DNA of 64,000 nucleotides, from the NCBI RefSeq assembly GCF_023278565.1, contig NC_064677.1, forward strand, positions 124,001 through 188,000, in the 5' to 3' direction. Origin of the DNA: Colletotrichum lupini. Its lineage: Eukaryota; Ascomycota; Sordariomycetes; Glomerellales; Glomerellaceae. The position numbers and the translations under genes are program-made. Under the pieces are notes generated by a model. That model saw only the letters and a program-made list of their open reading frames with translations, was not told where the DNA came from and ran no database searches. Shown here one piece after another: positions 12,069-27,050 of this stretch (positions are counted from its first letter, which is position 1; every line of letters starts with the position of its first letter).

Positions 12069-14002
12069 GTCTGTTGTAATTTGAGGCTGCTCTTGAGGTG
12101 ATTGTGCTCGAGATGAGGTTGGGAAGACTCTGGTATAGGCAGCTCCGCATGAGGTCTAAAGATTGTTAAAAGAGGAGAGATTCATCGAGCAGAGGCAAAG
12201 AAAGGCGCTCTAGATTTAAATAAGCAGAGTTTTGTGCGAATTCTTCACTCGAGGCTCCTTGATGGCTTACTCCGGTGTATGGTTCTCATCGCAAGGGTTC
12301 ATGATGCCGGAGTTGACTTTTGCTCACAAGCGGCAAACATCAATCAAGGTACTTTGGCGTCCCGCGATGGACATTCCGAAATCCTTTATCTTGATCTCGC
12401 CAAGTTTCTCGAAGATGAACTCGTAGCCACACGAACAGTTGATTGTGGCATGAACAACCTCATCCATGTTCTCTTCTTGCAGCCACAAGGTCGAAGCATG
12501 TCAACTCTTGTCAGTCAAGGTAAGACTCTCACCGAAAACCTGACAAGGTCAGCGAGCGCTCCACCTCATAGATTTCATCTTGTTGGGCAGACACCGTTGG
12601 TCAAGAGCGGATAGAGTTGTCGCACAGAACAGACTGTTGGCCACAGCTCCCCTAAACCTTGGACCAACCAGGACTTTGGCCGTTCCCCAATGGGGCATGT
12701 GAGCTATCGCATCAGCCGTGGGCCCTCTAGTCTCGGTGCTCCCTCCATCCCTCCGGAGTCCGGATAGAGTCTGTTCAGTCCCATTTAATTGACTCTTTTC
12801 TCATGAACCTGGTTCATCACTGCTCTCAAGGTCTTTCATCTTGTCTTTGTGCGGGAGCTAGCCACCGCGCCGGCTCAAAGTTGGGGTTCTTGAATGAACT
12901 CTGATCCTTAGCGCGTAAGGAGTAGGCAGAGATTTTGATCGCATTCTTTACCACCACATAGGTGACGGAACCTTGATGTTGCACTGATGTTGGCTTTGCT
13001 CCCATAACATCTTTCCATAAGGCTACAATTTCTACGTTGACTCAGTACTACACAGCCAAGCAGAAAGTGGCGCCGATGGAGCAGAGACAACGCAGACGGA
13101 TTTCGTGAAATTAGTGTGCCTTGATTTTTTCCATCTTCAACCCACTTCATGCTGCAAATGGCTCGCAGATCTCGCCGAGGGGCCGTCCGTCACCCACCAA
13201 ACCCACCAAACCCACCGAGATCGTCCAGCCTCTCCCAATCTTCGCTGACTTCTTCTCATTCCCAAGAAACGTTGACATCAAGCTTATCCGATATGGTGTA
13301 GTGGCCAACATGATGCCCTCTCATCACAGTGAGAGGTTAGGCATAGCCCCGATTTCGATTCTCGGTTTCGGAAATATCATTCGTTTTGACCCTTTTGACA
13401 ACTTCGCCGACGGTACGGTTCGCAGACAAACGATGTGATTCACCATTCTAACCTTCAAACCGAATGCATGCAAAGGTGGCTTACTTTTGATCCTCTTGCT
13501 TCCTTGGCTTCCATTTGTTTCGGAATCGGTGACAAGGCAGCATTGACTAGGTAAGCCGAGGTTAATTTGGACTTTGGAGAAGCGATCTACCTATCCGTAG
13601 CTAGCTTCTCAGACTTTCTCCTTACCGTGTTCTGCATAGCCGGGAGAATACCCTCAAGCTTGGTGGGATTCCTCCGCACGCGTGACGTATTCAGTTCCCA
13701 GACACCTCCACTCCCGCAACCTTGAACGCTATTTAGCGGATCTTACCTGGTCCCCGAGCACATCTCTCCGTCCACATCACGGACTTTTTCCCCTCACCGT
13801 GAGTCCTTGACTGCTTGAAACCCGCGAACCCGGATTTCGGCGACGGGCAACCATTGAACCGCCGGAGCAGAGTTGTGGATACGACCTCAACTCTTCATTT
13901 CTTATATAGCATACCTTGAAACCGAGTAAATCATTACCTCATCATACACTACCCTTCTTTCAGTACCTTGCCTTACCTTTAACATCGTCGTCAACGAACA
14001 AC
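12069..14002. other. Intergenic, divergent promoters
   Basis: This contains the promoter of the surface-protein gene (left) and of the arylesterase-like gene (right). Scattered short frames (for example 12234-12614 plus, 12908-13150 minus) have no domain or splice support. A short tandem CACCAAACCC repeat is visible at 13194-13218. Confidence 0.6.
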
Positions 14003-15361
14003 ATGGCGGCATTGGTTCCCGTTTTGGTAGCCGGCCTCGCCATCTTCGGAGGCTTCAACTATGCTCCAACAGTCAAGAGGTCAATCGCCCTTGCAGGAAT
14101 CGGACGCGAGAAGCTAAACACCCCCGTGGCTCAAGCCGGAGACTTGATCTACATTGACGACACAATTCATTGCGAAGATATCCATTACCACGAACCAAGC
14201 GGCCTCCTCTTCACGGCTTGTGAAGACAATGAAGAGAACCGTGCCAAATGGTTCCCTGGCCTCGGAAACCTCAATGATCCACTCGTGGGAAGCAAACAAA
14301 AGGGCTCTATTCACGTCATTGATCCTAAGGTATGAACATGAGATGCCAATGAAAACTCATGCCTTGTACGTTTGACTTACTCGCTGAATTAGGATATGAC
14401 CCAAAAAAGACTCAAGTTTGAGAACTTTGACTCGACCTATGTTACCCATGGCATCGATGTCATCACGGACCCCAAGAGGGCCGATGCAGTTTACATCTTC
14501 GCCGTCAACCATGTACCACACCCAGACTACCTAGCAACCAAGATTGGAAGCCAGGACTCTCAGCAAGTCACCCAAAAGTCTCAGTCGCGCGTTGAAATCT
14601 TTTACCACATCCTCGGATCATCCACCGCCAAGCACCTGCGAACCGTTATTCACCCGCTGGTCAAGACTCCCAACGACATCTTCATCAAAGACCCGTACTC
14701 ATTCTATGTAACCAACGATCATTATTATGCCGACGGCGTCGGAAGACATGTCGAGGATATATGGCCAGGTGCAACCTGGACCGACACCATCTACGTTCAC
14801 ATCGAGGAGATATCATCTTTGGTTGCCACAGAAGGCATCAAGGCCGAGGTAGCTCTCTCGGGGATCCGCAACAATAACGGCCTAGGCCACAGTCGCAAGA
14901 CCGGAGAAATCCTAGTTGTCAACTGCGCCGGCGGCGAAATGCTCATTGGCGAGCTATCCTCAGACCCGAAGAACACCACCATCAACATCATTGAGTCCGT
15001 CCAAGTGGACTCGTATATCGATAACCCCAGCTACTTTGATGACCCATATAAGACTGACGTCTTCGACGCTAGCGGCTTCGTTCTCCCTGGCCTTACGCGG
15101 CCTGTCGATATCCCGAAGCAAGTTCACAATACTACATCGGACATTGGGTCGATTGTGTGGTACGCCAAGCCAGCTGCGGGCAGCAACGGAGGCTATGAGA
15201 AGAGATTAGTATTCGAGGATGATGGCACTAGGGCCAGATCCGCAGCGGCGGCTGTCTTGGTCGCTATTGATCCGGCTCAAGAGAAGGGAGAAAGAAAGGC
15301 ATGGCTCTTTGTCACTGGCTTCATGGCTGGTAGTGTTGTTGCCGTCAAGATTGATCTTTGA
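14003..15361 (+). CDS. Paraoxonase/arylesterase-like protein
   Basis: Two exons, 14003-14329 and 14393-15361, with a 63 bp intron (GTATGA donor, TTAG acceptor). The product is 431 aa. The start at 14003 follows AACAACATGGCG and gives a hydrophobic N-terminus (MAALVPVLVAGLAIFGGFNY) resembling the uncleaved signal/anchor of serum paraoxonases. The family builds a six-bladed, calcium-dependent beta-propeller that hydrolyses lactones and aryl esters. Consistent features are an early acidic CEDI segment, THGIDV, a conserved VTNDHYY segment near the middle, NGLGHS, and a C-terminal blade ending in TGFMAGSVVAVKIDL. Its 3' end faces that of the Zn2Cys6 factor, 327 bp away. The substrate cannot be read from sequence. 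Confidence 0.85.
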
Positions 15362-15688
15362 GGGCGCGACGGATGATCAAGGAACACGCCCCATGTTTAC
15401 AGCACCCATTGAAGACTGAAGCAATGGGGCTAGTATCGATCGATTTGCATGGTTTGAGTCACTCGTTGGCACAGCTCAGGGGCGAGGATTTGCAGGGTCG
15501 GGGAACGTTGGCCGTATTTCAGGATTGAAAAGCGCAATGCCAAGCTTGGCAGACGACGATGAAGCATACTTGCATGATTTCTTTAGTTTTGTATTCTGCC
15601 CAATTTCCATACCCTACTCTGTATGTACCAGACAATGAATATTTACTTTGACATGACTTGCTTTGTCAAAAACCTCTCCTCACTTGAG

Positions 15689-18409
15689 CTATGGATGCCG
15701 CCTCATGGAATAGGAATCCCCAGCCCGATAGACCTCCTGAATGAAGCGGTCCACGTCGCTGATGATACGGATCGCCTGGTTGACGCTCGGAGACGTAGGC
15801 TCGCCCATAGTACTCTGCCAGCCTTGTAGTAGCTGCTTCAAGTGGTCGCCAGCTCCCAACACTTCCGGCCCGATCATGTCTTTTAAAGCCGGGATACGGC
15901 ACGCTGCGAGCAGAACAAGCATTGCACCAGCCATACTGCAGCCCACACATTAGTCATGATATCTCAATGCAGAACAGTCACGAGTGACAAACTTACGAGA
16001 GGGAGCAGATCCACGTGTCGACCATGACTGTCTGCCCAAAGCCCCTCAGATTGAGGATATGGAGCAGGCAGGCATCCAGGCACGCCTTGCAGTTCTTCAG
16101 CGCATCTTGGCTGACCAGCAGCTCAGAGCTAGCTCCATTCCCACCAGCCATACCACTCAGCATCCACATCAGGTACGGTCGGTAAATCACACTCCTGCAG
16201 GTGAGATACCTCTGCCGCAGGAAACCGCCATGCTCCGTCGCGGTACCTTGGTTGTTTCCTAATTCGTTGAACCCGACACTGAATGCAAACGCCGGAGGAA
16301 GCACCTCTCGCCAGTCGTCGAGCTGGTGGTTCAGCTCCGCAACGACATAGGGGAAACGGGCGTGGTCGAGGGCAGCGCCAGTCCCGCGTGCGTAGAGGAG
16401 CTGATGGACGCGGTTGAGGAGGCGGCGCATGGAGATGCAGGCGAGGAAGTAGAGGGAAGATTGCTCCTCGACTTGAGAGTCTTTATGTGTGCTGTACTCT
16501 CCTGGGAGAGGCGTTGTAGACTCGATGCGGGCGACACCCGATTGTGGAAGCCCAGAGAGCTCCGCAAGATAGTCACTTGAGATTTGTTAGCTGCAGGCAC
16601 GGCAACGTACTGGGTCACGGCTCGTACCTCTCAAGGATGTAACAAGACCAAAAGATCCTTCGGATTCGTTCTTGGTCCTCCGCGGACTCGGACTCTGGCG
16701 GGTAAGACAGAAGCAAAAGGCATTTTGCGGATGCTGCGTTGATATATTCCCACGCCTGCAAAGGCCGACGGAGGAAGGCAAAGTACATCCTGAAGTATCA
16801 TGTTAGTGACTTTCTGTATTGAGAAACGATGCTCGATACTCACGCCGTGAAGAACAGGCAGTGGGTTGCAGTGCTTCCAACATTGGTGTGCACCACATGC
16901 AGCTTCTTCAAGACACTGTCAAAGTACATGTCACCCATGGCCCTCTTGGAAGCCCTCCGTTTACGATCCTCCTCGCTCAAGGAAGACGTGCTCGCCAGCC
17001 CCGTAGTCACTAGGCCAACACACCCCAGCGCCATTGTGAGCAGCGCAAGACAGACAAGAATGCTGTCTCCCTCAGGAATGCCATCGGCGATTAGGTTGCG
17101 GACCTGCTCAAGCTGGTTGCGAGACATGGTCGGATACCAAAAGTTGATGGTGTGCTCAAACGATTCGATGATCTCGTCAATGTCCTCCGCAGTCACGTAG
17201 GGGTACACGGGTGTTGCACGCGTCTTTACTGCCGGCCGTGACTGTTCGAGGTGGAAGATGGGGACATATCCATCCCTCATATTCGGAAAGGCGTCAAAAT
17301 GAGGCCATTGTAGCACAGATTCTGTGGTACTCGTGTGCATAGAGTCGAGCACGGCATTCTCAAAGTTGTTCTGATCCTGCGGCTCCGAGATGGGGGTCCG
17401 TTGTGGGTGATGGATCTCGTTCAGAGGCGACCCGGAAAAGGAACCCCGCGAGGCGGATCGGAGGGCCGGAGAGACCACGGATGGACGGTGGTCGGCATAC
17501 GGCGCCGTCCCCTTGAACACACCATCGTGAGATGGGTTCGGTGAAAAGTGGAATGTAGAGGAGACGGGACTGACGATGGTGGCCTTCATCTCATGAAGGA
17601 ACTTCTCCACCCGGAGTACACCCTCAAGGATGAGGTCGCTCTTCCCGCGCCTAATGACGTGATGGTCAGAACTTAGACTCACAGCAAGAAAGCAAGTTTT
17701 CCTCCTACTCTCCTCGCGCCCCCGAGCTTGCGGAAGTCGGTGTTTTGCGCCGGGGATCACGGCTCCGGGAGGCGTGAGGAGACGAGTGTGGTTCTTTTGA
17801 GGGCCGGACTCCTTAACTTACGAATTAGCTTCGGACCCATAGGTGCATTCCTGATGCGACGCAGAGCAGGATGCGCATGGCGTGTTGCCATTGCATCTGT
17901 GCAGTGAGGTCTCGTTAATCTTGATGCTGTCCCGAGAGACTGGTTCGGTCTGGGCCTGGGTTGCTTGGCCGGCTTGTCTTGGTTCCACGTACCTGATCTT
18001 CCTTGCGCGGCATGTGTCGCACTGAAGTATGCGATGCGTTGTCAGCGATGAGCTTTTCGGGGTTTCGGCTGGGTAGCCGGCCAGAACATGTGGGGAGAGA
18101 AGAGTTTAAGCTTAGAGAGATGACACTCGAAAATGAGAGAAGATCTTCGCGATGGTGGAACGAAAGCAGTTAAGCGTGAAGTGTTTTTGGTAGTCGCAGT
18201 GTTCGTGAAGAACTCTTTTGGCGGTTCAATGTGACAGTGAAATGATAGTCACGAGTTGTCACTTTGTCCTACGCCAAAACGATACTTACGAAAGAGGTGA
18301 ACTGTGTTGCTTGCAGGATTCTAAGAAAATGCAATTCACATACCGCATGACTTGTCCTCAACCTCTTCCTCGACGGCTCATTGATCGTGTCATTATCCAG
18401 TGACTCCAT
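15689..18409 (-). CDS. Zn2Cys6 fungal-specific transcription factor
   Basis: Nuclear DNA-binding regulator of the Gal4 type, reconstructed as seven exons: 18344-18409, 17993-18021, 17822-17896, 16844-17650, 16628-16789, 15997-16575 and 15689-15935, giving 654 aa. Exon 1 ends in a basic stretch (RKRLRTSHA). A 29 nt exon encodes CDTCRARKIR, and the next exon completes the cluster with CNGNTPCASC and a sixth Cys. The spacing C-x2-C-x6-C-x5-C-x2-C-x6-C is canonical. The middle and C-terminal parts match the fungal-specific TF domain (middle homology region), including ILESDYLAELSGLPQSG after the fourth large exon. All junctions keep frame and have consensus sites. The intron 17651-17821 (171 bp) is longer than usual. 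The gene lies about 1 kb downstream of the 3' end of the permease gene, so a role in that cluster is conceivable but unproven. Confidence 0.93.
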
Positions 18410-19414
18410 CGCAACTGCTGGGTGGCATGGCGTAGCAACAGCGTCCGTAACAGCAAGAAAGCCTGGTTCCGCAGTGAAGGGGGTTCTCGATCCGAAGCGG
18501 ACCGAGTCGGAGCAGAGTTTGGGGGCAGTGGACTGGAGAAAAAAAAGAATGGACGGCACAAGGGGGTCAAAGGAGGAATCCCAGCAGCAGGACATGCATA
18601 TATGCACCCACGTGTAGTGCGGGGGAAGGGCGATGATGTGGAGAAGGGGGTGAGTTCATTAGGAAGAATTTGGAGAAACGTAGACGGGGGCTTGGCTAGG
18701 AAGGGGAAAAGCTTGTGGGATCATGAGATGGTGGGATGCCGGGTAAAAATTGGACTCAGTCTAGGATCTCTATGGCTTCCCGTGGTTTCGCTCCGTGCAG
18801 CCCCGGCACGTCTATGAGGGGAGCCCACAAGGTCCCAGGCGGGGGAACATCAACATCGCTTGGGTCAAAGACGGATGTATGTCCCATCGTGGCATTCGTC
18901 TATTACGAGTTGGAGAGAAGCACATGTGACGATGTGACAGGTGACTCTCAACTCCTTCTAAGCTGTGCCGCTTTGCCAGTTTTCTGTAGGGATACAATAG
19001 GCGATTAAGCTTTTCCTTCATTCCTTCAGACGTGACCGCGGTACGAACACTTAAGTAAGACTGTTGGTTGGGTTCGCCTGATGTGGCTGTTCATAGAACA
19101 TGGCGCCGTTAGCCCATTTTCTTAGTCCAAACGGTGCCGCCCCAATCATAGTGAAGGACGCTTTTTTGCACGAAGTACCATCAACAGACAGACGAATCGA
19201 CTGTCTCCATGAACACTGGTTTTGATGTTGCACTTCGCACATAATGAAACATTCACATCGCAGATCATCTGAACCTTTATCAGAAACATCTTGATTAGAG
19301 TCTTTAGATAGCGAGATAGACGGTAAATGCAGGTGAATCCTAGCTCTAGACCTGGTGTTTAGACCGGTATCGCCCCACAAATGCCGCTTAAGCCCGGCCC
19401 GGTACAGATATCTA
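18410..19414. other. Intergenic: TF promoter and permease 3' flank
   Basis: This is the promoter/leader of the Zn2Cys6 gene and the 3' flank of the permease. The in-frame extension upstream of 18409 (to about 18607) is probably leader, because the downstream Met gives the usual short basic N-terminus before the zinc cluster. No other gene is supported. Confidence 0.6.
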
Positions 19415-21569
19415 CTAGACATACGCCGCCTTTTCGTCCTGGCCGACCTGCATAGTCTTCAGGACAGTCTCGGCCGAACGAGGCTCCAAGCTCTTCTTGA
19501 CAGGGTTCGGGGCACTGAAGACCTCCTCCAACTCCTCAAGCGTACGATCCTTGGTCTCGGGCCAGAAGAAGTACTAGTAGTCAATTAGCGGAGTTCTGGC
19601 ATATCCAGTTAGGGACCAGTGCGAAACTTACAATGATGACTGCTTCAAAGAGGTCCCAGAAGATGAAGACAATGTAGAAGTAGTACTTGATGTTGAGGAA
19701 AGCCGGTCCACTGGCGTACTGGATAACGGTGCTTCCGATAGCACTGGCAAAGTTACCGACTGCAGTACCCTTGGCGCGAGTGGAGGTGCTGAGGGTCTCG
19801 GCAATGTACATGCTCTGAAGAGGAGTCCAGCCGAAGCTGAAGACGATGCCGAAGATGTAGATGAAGGCGATGGTTGTGTTGGCAGCAGCAACGTTGTTAG
19901 CATCGTCTGTTGCCAATTTGGAAGTTCCCGTGATGATTGCGAAGCAGAACGAGCAGAAGATGATGGAGTAAATCAGGAGGGGTCGGCGACCGACAACATC
20001 CGTCATACGAGCTCCGACGAGAGATGCGAAGAAGCACAGAATCGGGTTGATCGCATTCAATGCCAAGACACGCTTCTCGTCTGTAATGCCGGCGTTCTTC
20101 AGTACAACGGTCTAGAATGATGTTAGTCATTTCCAAGTAATGGAAAGAGAGGGAGAACGAAATTACCAAGTAGTAAGAACTCAAGCTGTTACCACTGATC
20201 TGGCCAAAGAAGGCCATGCCCAACACGCAGATGAGGCGGCGACGGGCGGAGTGGGTGCTCCAGAGCTCACTGTAATCATACCAAGACTTATCCGATGCAT
20301 CTGTGCTGATTTGAGATACCATCTCCTTCAGCTGGAGCTGGACAATAGGGTGATCGATAGAGCCCTCGCCATGGTACTTGGCAAGGACTTTCGCGGCTTC
20401 TTCGTGTTTGTCGTTCGCCATGAGCCATCGCGGAGATTCGGGGATGAAGAAGACGCCAACGCAAACGATACCAGAGGTAACCCTGCAAAGAAATGTGTTA
20501 GTGCCTGGAGAAGGATTACACGAAGAATTATCTTTTTGTTGAAGAGACTCACATCTGAAGCCAAATGGGCAGGCGCCAAGCACTGGTGCCCTCACCGCCA
20601 TCGATGTAGGCGCACCCATAGATGACCCAGGAAGCTATGATTGAGCCTGTATGTAGTCATTAGACCTGGAGTAAGAGAATGTGCAAGCGACCAAGATAGA
20701 CATACCTATGTACCAAGTGCAGTTGTAGATACCAGTGATAGTTCCTCGCCATGCCGGGTGTGCCATCTCAGAGACCTCAACAGATGACATGTTAGTTGAC
20801 ATGCACGACTAAGACAGACGCGATCCATCAGACTTACATAGGTCGGAGCAGAAACGCAGCAGAAACTGACACCAAATCCGAGAACGAATCGTCCAGCAAG
20901 GAATTGGCCAGAGCTGAGAACCATTAGCAACCGGTATGCGACCATAGAAGTAAAGGTATTCGTACGTTTTGGTTGTGGCCTGAACACAAGTGCCGATAAT
21001 GACGATGGCAGCCCCGATAAACATGCCCCATCGGCGACCGAGGAAGTCGTTTGCAGGTCCGGTGAAGAAGACGGCGGCGACACTTCCGATGTTGTACATG
21101 GCGAAGATGATTCCGGTGCTCTCGTCAACAGTTTCCCTAACGGATTCGCGTCAGTCTTGTCATCAAATGCTTGGTGAGTTTTGTTTTCTGGGGGACTTAC
21201 TTGTGGAAGTAGTTCAAGTAGGACTTCAATCCGTTCAAACCTCCCATCTTTAAAGGTGCTTCGTTAGATGATGATGATGGTGCTCAGACTCTGGGTTTAC
21301 TTACCAGGGAACCATCGTAACCGTTGAGAGCTCCATTGAGGTAAGCTGTCGGAATTGTTGTTAGTAGGCCAACACTAATAAGAAACACCAAGGTGCGAAC
21401 CAATAAAGAGGACGGCGTAGAGTCGGAACATGTGCGGCGTCCAGGGCGAATAGGCGCCAGACTGCGTCTGATGGGCAATGTGGACGGCAGTGTCGATCTC
21501 GGCAGCAGCATCGTCACGGCGCTCTTCGGCGTGGCCCTCAACCGTGGGGTCTGTCTTCTCGTCGGACAT
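19415..21569 (-). CDS. lac12: MFS sugar transporter, lactose-permease (LAC12) type
   Basis: Plasma-membrane sugar/H+ symporter of the major facilitator family. Ten exons: 21401-21569, 21305-21345, 21201-21247, 20966-21136, 20838-20913, 20706-20775, 20553-20646, 20167-20482, 19632-20111 and 19415-19573. They join without frame breaks to 540 aa. Introns are 52-70 bp. One donor (GTTCGC at 21400) is unusual. Sugar-porter landmarks: NGYDGSLMGGLN after helix 1, [10 protein letters not shown] between helices 2 and 3, [10 protein letters not shown] before the central loop, [13 protein letters not shown] in the second half, and [15 protein letters not shown] near the C-terminus. Hydrophilic, acidic N-terminus. 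The gene is divergent from a GH2 beta-galactosidase, the arrangement known for K. lactis LAC12-LAC4, and as I recall for lacpA-bgaD of Aspergillus nidulans, so a lactose or beta-galactoside substrate is likely. Confidence 0.93.
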
Positions 21570-22597
21570 GGTGGAGGATGGACTGCAGACAAGCAATACA
21601 GCTCGGGAGGAGTGGACCAAGAATTCTGGAACAGTGGAACGGTGGAGAGATGGAGGTCTTGGAAGCCTTGGGAGGGTATCATCGATGGAGACGAAAGAAT
21701 GGAGAGGCGATAACACGGCCGTCTTAAATGTTCTGACTGCAGACTCTCAGGCTTCTCTGCAGCCCATCAAAAGACAAAATCTTCTCCCCGCATTCGGGCC
21801 ATCATACCATCCAAACGAAGGTCCCAGGAGGCAGAAAATACGAAAGAACCTGGGGTGACATGACGGACCATCAGCCATGAGCCAACACCACGGGCGCGCT
21901 TGCAGTTTTCAGTCAACGTTAGCCGGGGTCTGGACAATGTCAATCCGGGGTAACAAACACACAACAACCTTTCGTCCATCCAAGAGATGGAGCCCATGGG
22001 GGGAGCAGACGAAAGGGTGGAAATGGCTGGCAGGGTTGCATCAACTTAGACCGGCTTGTATCCGGATGGGTGTGCGGGGCCGGCCCCGACTTCCCCGGAC
22101 CCAATCAGAACCACACGGGGCTGGGGGAGACTATCCCTCTTGCGTCCTCGTGGTGCGGAGTTGCCAGGAGTTGCCGGGGCTCTTGTAGGACAAGAGTGAA
22201 GAGTCTCTCTGGCAAAAGAAGTCGAAGGAACGCCAGGATAGGATGGCCTCGGGGTCGTACTACACCGACACCACCTGACTCGGAGCTACCCCGAAACTGC
22301 TCCAGTCTTTCTGCCCCACGCTCCCTCGTCATATGGCGGGACAAACTTGAGTGAGCTTCACGAGAGGGAACGGGTGCTCGCAGTCTGCAGATTATTTCTG
22401 GCGTTTCCCTCGGCCTTGCGTCCGACGTGTTACTTCGCGTGGAGAAAGTGAGAACGAATAAATAACGACTCAACCTTGGTAGCTGGCAAACTGATTGTAC
22501 CCTCTTGCTTCTCTCTCTTCACATTCCTTCTCCCCTCTCTCCTTCCACCCCAAATCCGTGTCTCAGTCTATCGTTACCCCTCATCCAAACCGCCACG
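21570..22597. promoter_or_regulatory. Shared divergent promoter of permease and beta-galactosidase
   Basis: The 1,028 bp between the two start codons must hold both promoters. Features seen: a perfect 14 bp palindrome CGGGGCCGGCCCCG at 22075-22088 overlapping a GCGGGG (CreA-type SYGGRG) site; two CGG-N7-CCG inverted triplets of the kind bound by Zn2Cys6 dimers, at 22052-22064 and 22281-22293; and a tandem GGAGTTGCC repeat at about 22156-22176. The last ~100 bp before the beta-galactosidase start are C/T-rich, typical of fungal core promoters and leaders. Binding is inferred, not shown. Confidence 0.6.
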
Positions 22598-25848
<3,251 letters not shown>

Positions 25849-27050
25849 TGACTTTGGGTTACGACGAAATGGTTACACTGGTGTCCTGAGACTTGGACAC
25901 ATGTCACGGACAGCTAGAGCTAGAATTGGAATGAATGATTATGACTTTAACAGCCTCTTGCAAAGATTCTCAAAATCGTAAAATGCTACCAATTTTGAAA
26001 ACGCAACACACCTGTCTCTCAGATTGATCGAGCGCGCTCCGAGGGTCCTGGTGGGGGTGGGCCTCGTGCTGGTGGCGTGCCCGGGCGGTACAATAGAAAC
26101 TTTTGGCCCACCTCAACCACAATCGGCCGGTTGGCCCAATGGCAAGGCGTCTGACTACGACTAAGCGGTTCCCCGACTTAGCATGTTATCAGGAGATTCT
26201 GGGTTCGACCCCCAGGCTGGTCAGTCTTTTTGACTTCCCTCATGTCCCCTTCATTTTTGTTTCTGCAAGTCAAGTTGGGTAGGAATTCGGATTTCTGCTT
26301 GTCTTTGGCGCCCCTCGGTAAGTTTTCATTAGAAACTACTGCTTTTTAGCCGGAAAACGATCTAGACTTGTGGTCGAATTCAATAAGCGCCTATGTCATG
26401 TTCTCTTTAGGTTCTTCCTCATTTGACTTGTCATCCCGTTGATTCCATGCAGAGGTCATCTTAAAGCTAATCTCTATCCTGAATTAAGATGGCGCAATCA
26501 ACAGAAGCAGAAGAGCAAAGTTCTGAGCTCGCCTGCTGTTCGTCAGCTCGCACTCAAGTCTTTAGTTATTCGACTGAACAGCGGGGATGTTACGACGCTG
26601 ACCGGCGATCGACATTACTGCAGGTGGCATTCGACTTCCATTCCTGGACTTAGTATACCATTAGTAAACTCTTTTCATGAATCCAAGCAGTAAACCTGGT
26701 ATTATGCACCTGAAGACTATGCCAAGTAAGCTAGGAACCTTTTCTACAACGTCGGATGCATCCCCCGCCTCTGCGATACGACACTACTGGGCCGTTCCGC
26801 CTGGGCCGCGCTGAGCGTACTCCAGACCCGGAAGTTATTGGAAATCGGTTGGAAGTGCTTAAGTAGACCTTTGAAAACGTACTTCGTAATGGAAGCAGCC
26901 GACACCGGAATGTCTTTCAGGTAGCCAAGCACTATTTTCTTCAAGCTACCGTCCAGCTAGACAAACTTCGTCAACTCTTCATTCCCTTTGACAACAACTT
27001 ACAGCGCTAATACTTGTTTCACTTACTTCACCTGTTGCACACATTCAATC
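25849..27050. other. Intergenic region containing a tRNA gene
   Basis: This lies between the beta-galactosidase stop and the GMC start. Apart from the tRNA-Arg at 26125-26223 I see no gene. The final ~300 bp are the presumptive promoter of the interrupted oxidoreductase. Confidence 0.6.
26125..26223 (+). tRNA. tRNA-Arg (anticodon ACG) with 27 nt intron
   Basis: The mature halves are 26125-26160 and 26188-26223. The acceptor stem GGCCGGT pairs with GCTGGTC (with G-U pairs), followed by discriminator A. The anticodon stem TCTGA/TCAGG encloses loop CTACGAA, so the anticodon is ACG (read as ICG, Arg CGN). The T arm is CTGGG-TTCGACC-CCCAG. The intron 26161-26187 sits one base 3' of the anticodon, the universal eukaryotic position. 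CCA is not encoded. A TTTTT Pol III terminator follows at 26227-26231. Confidence 0.93.

Noticed and set aside
12234..12614. 126-codon plus-strand frame upstream of the surface-protein gene
   Set aside because: It lies in the promoter/leader region of that gene with no domain or splice evidence.
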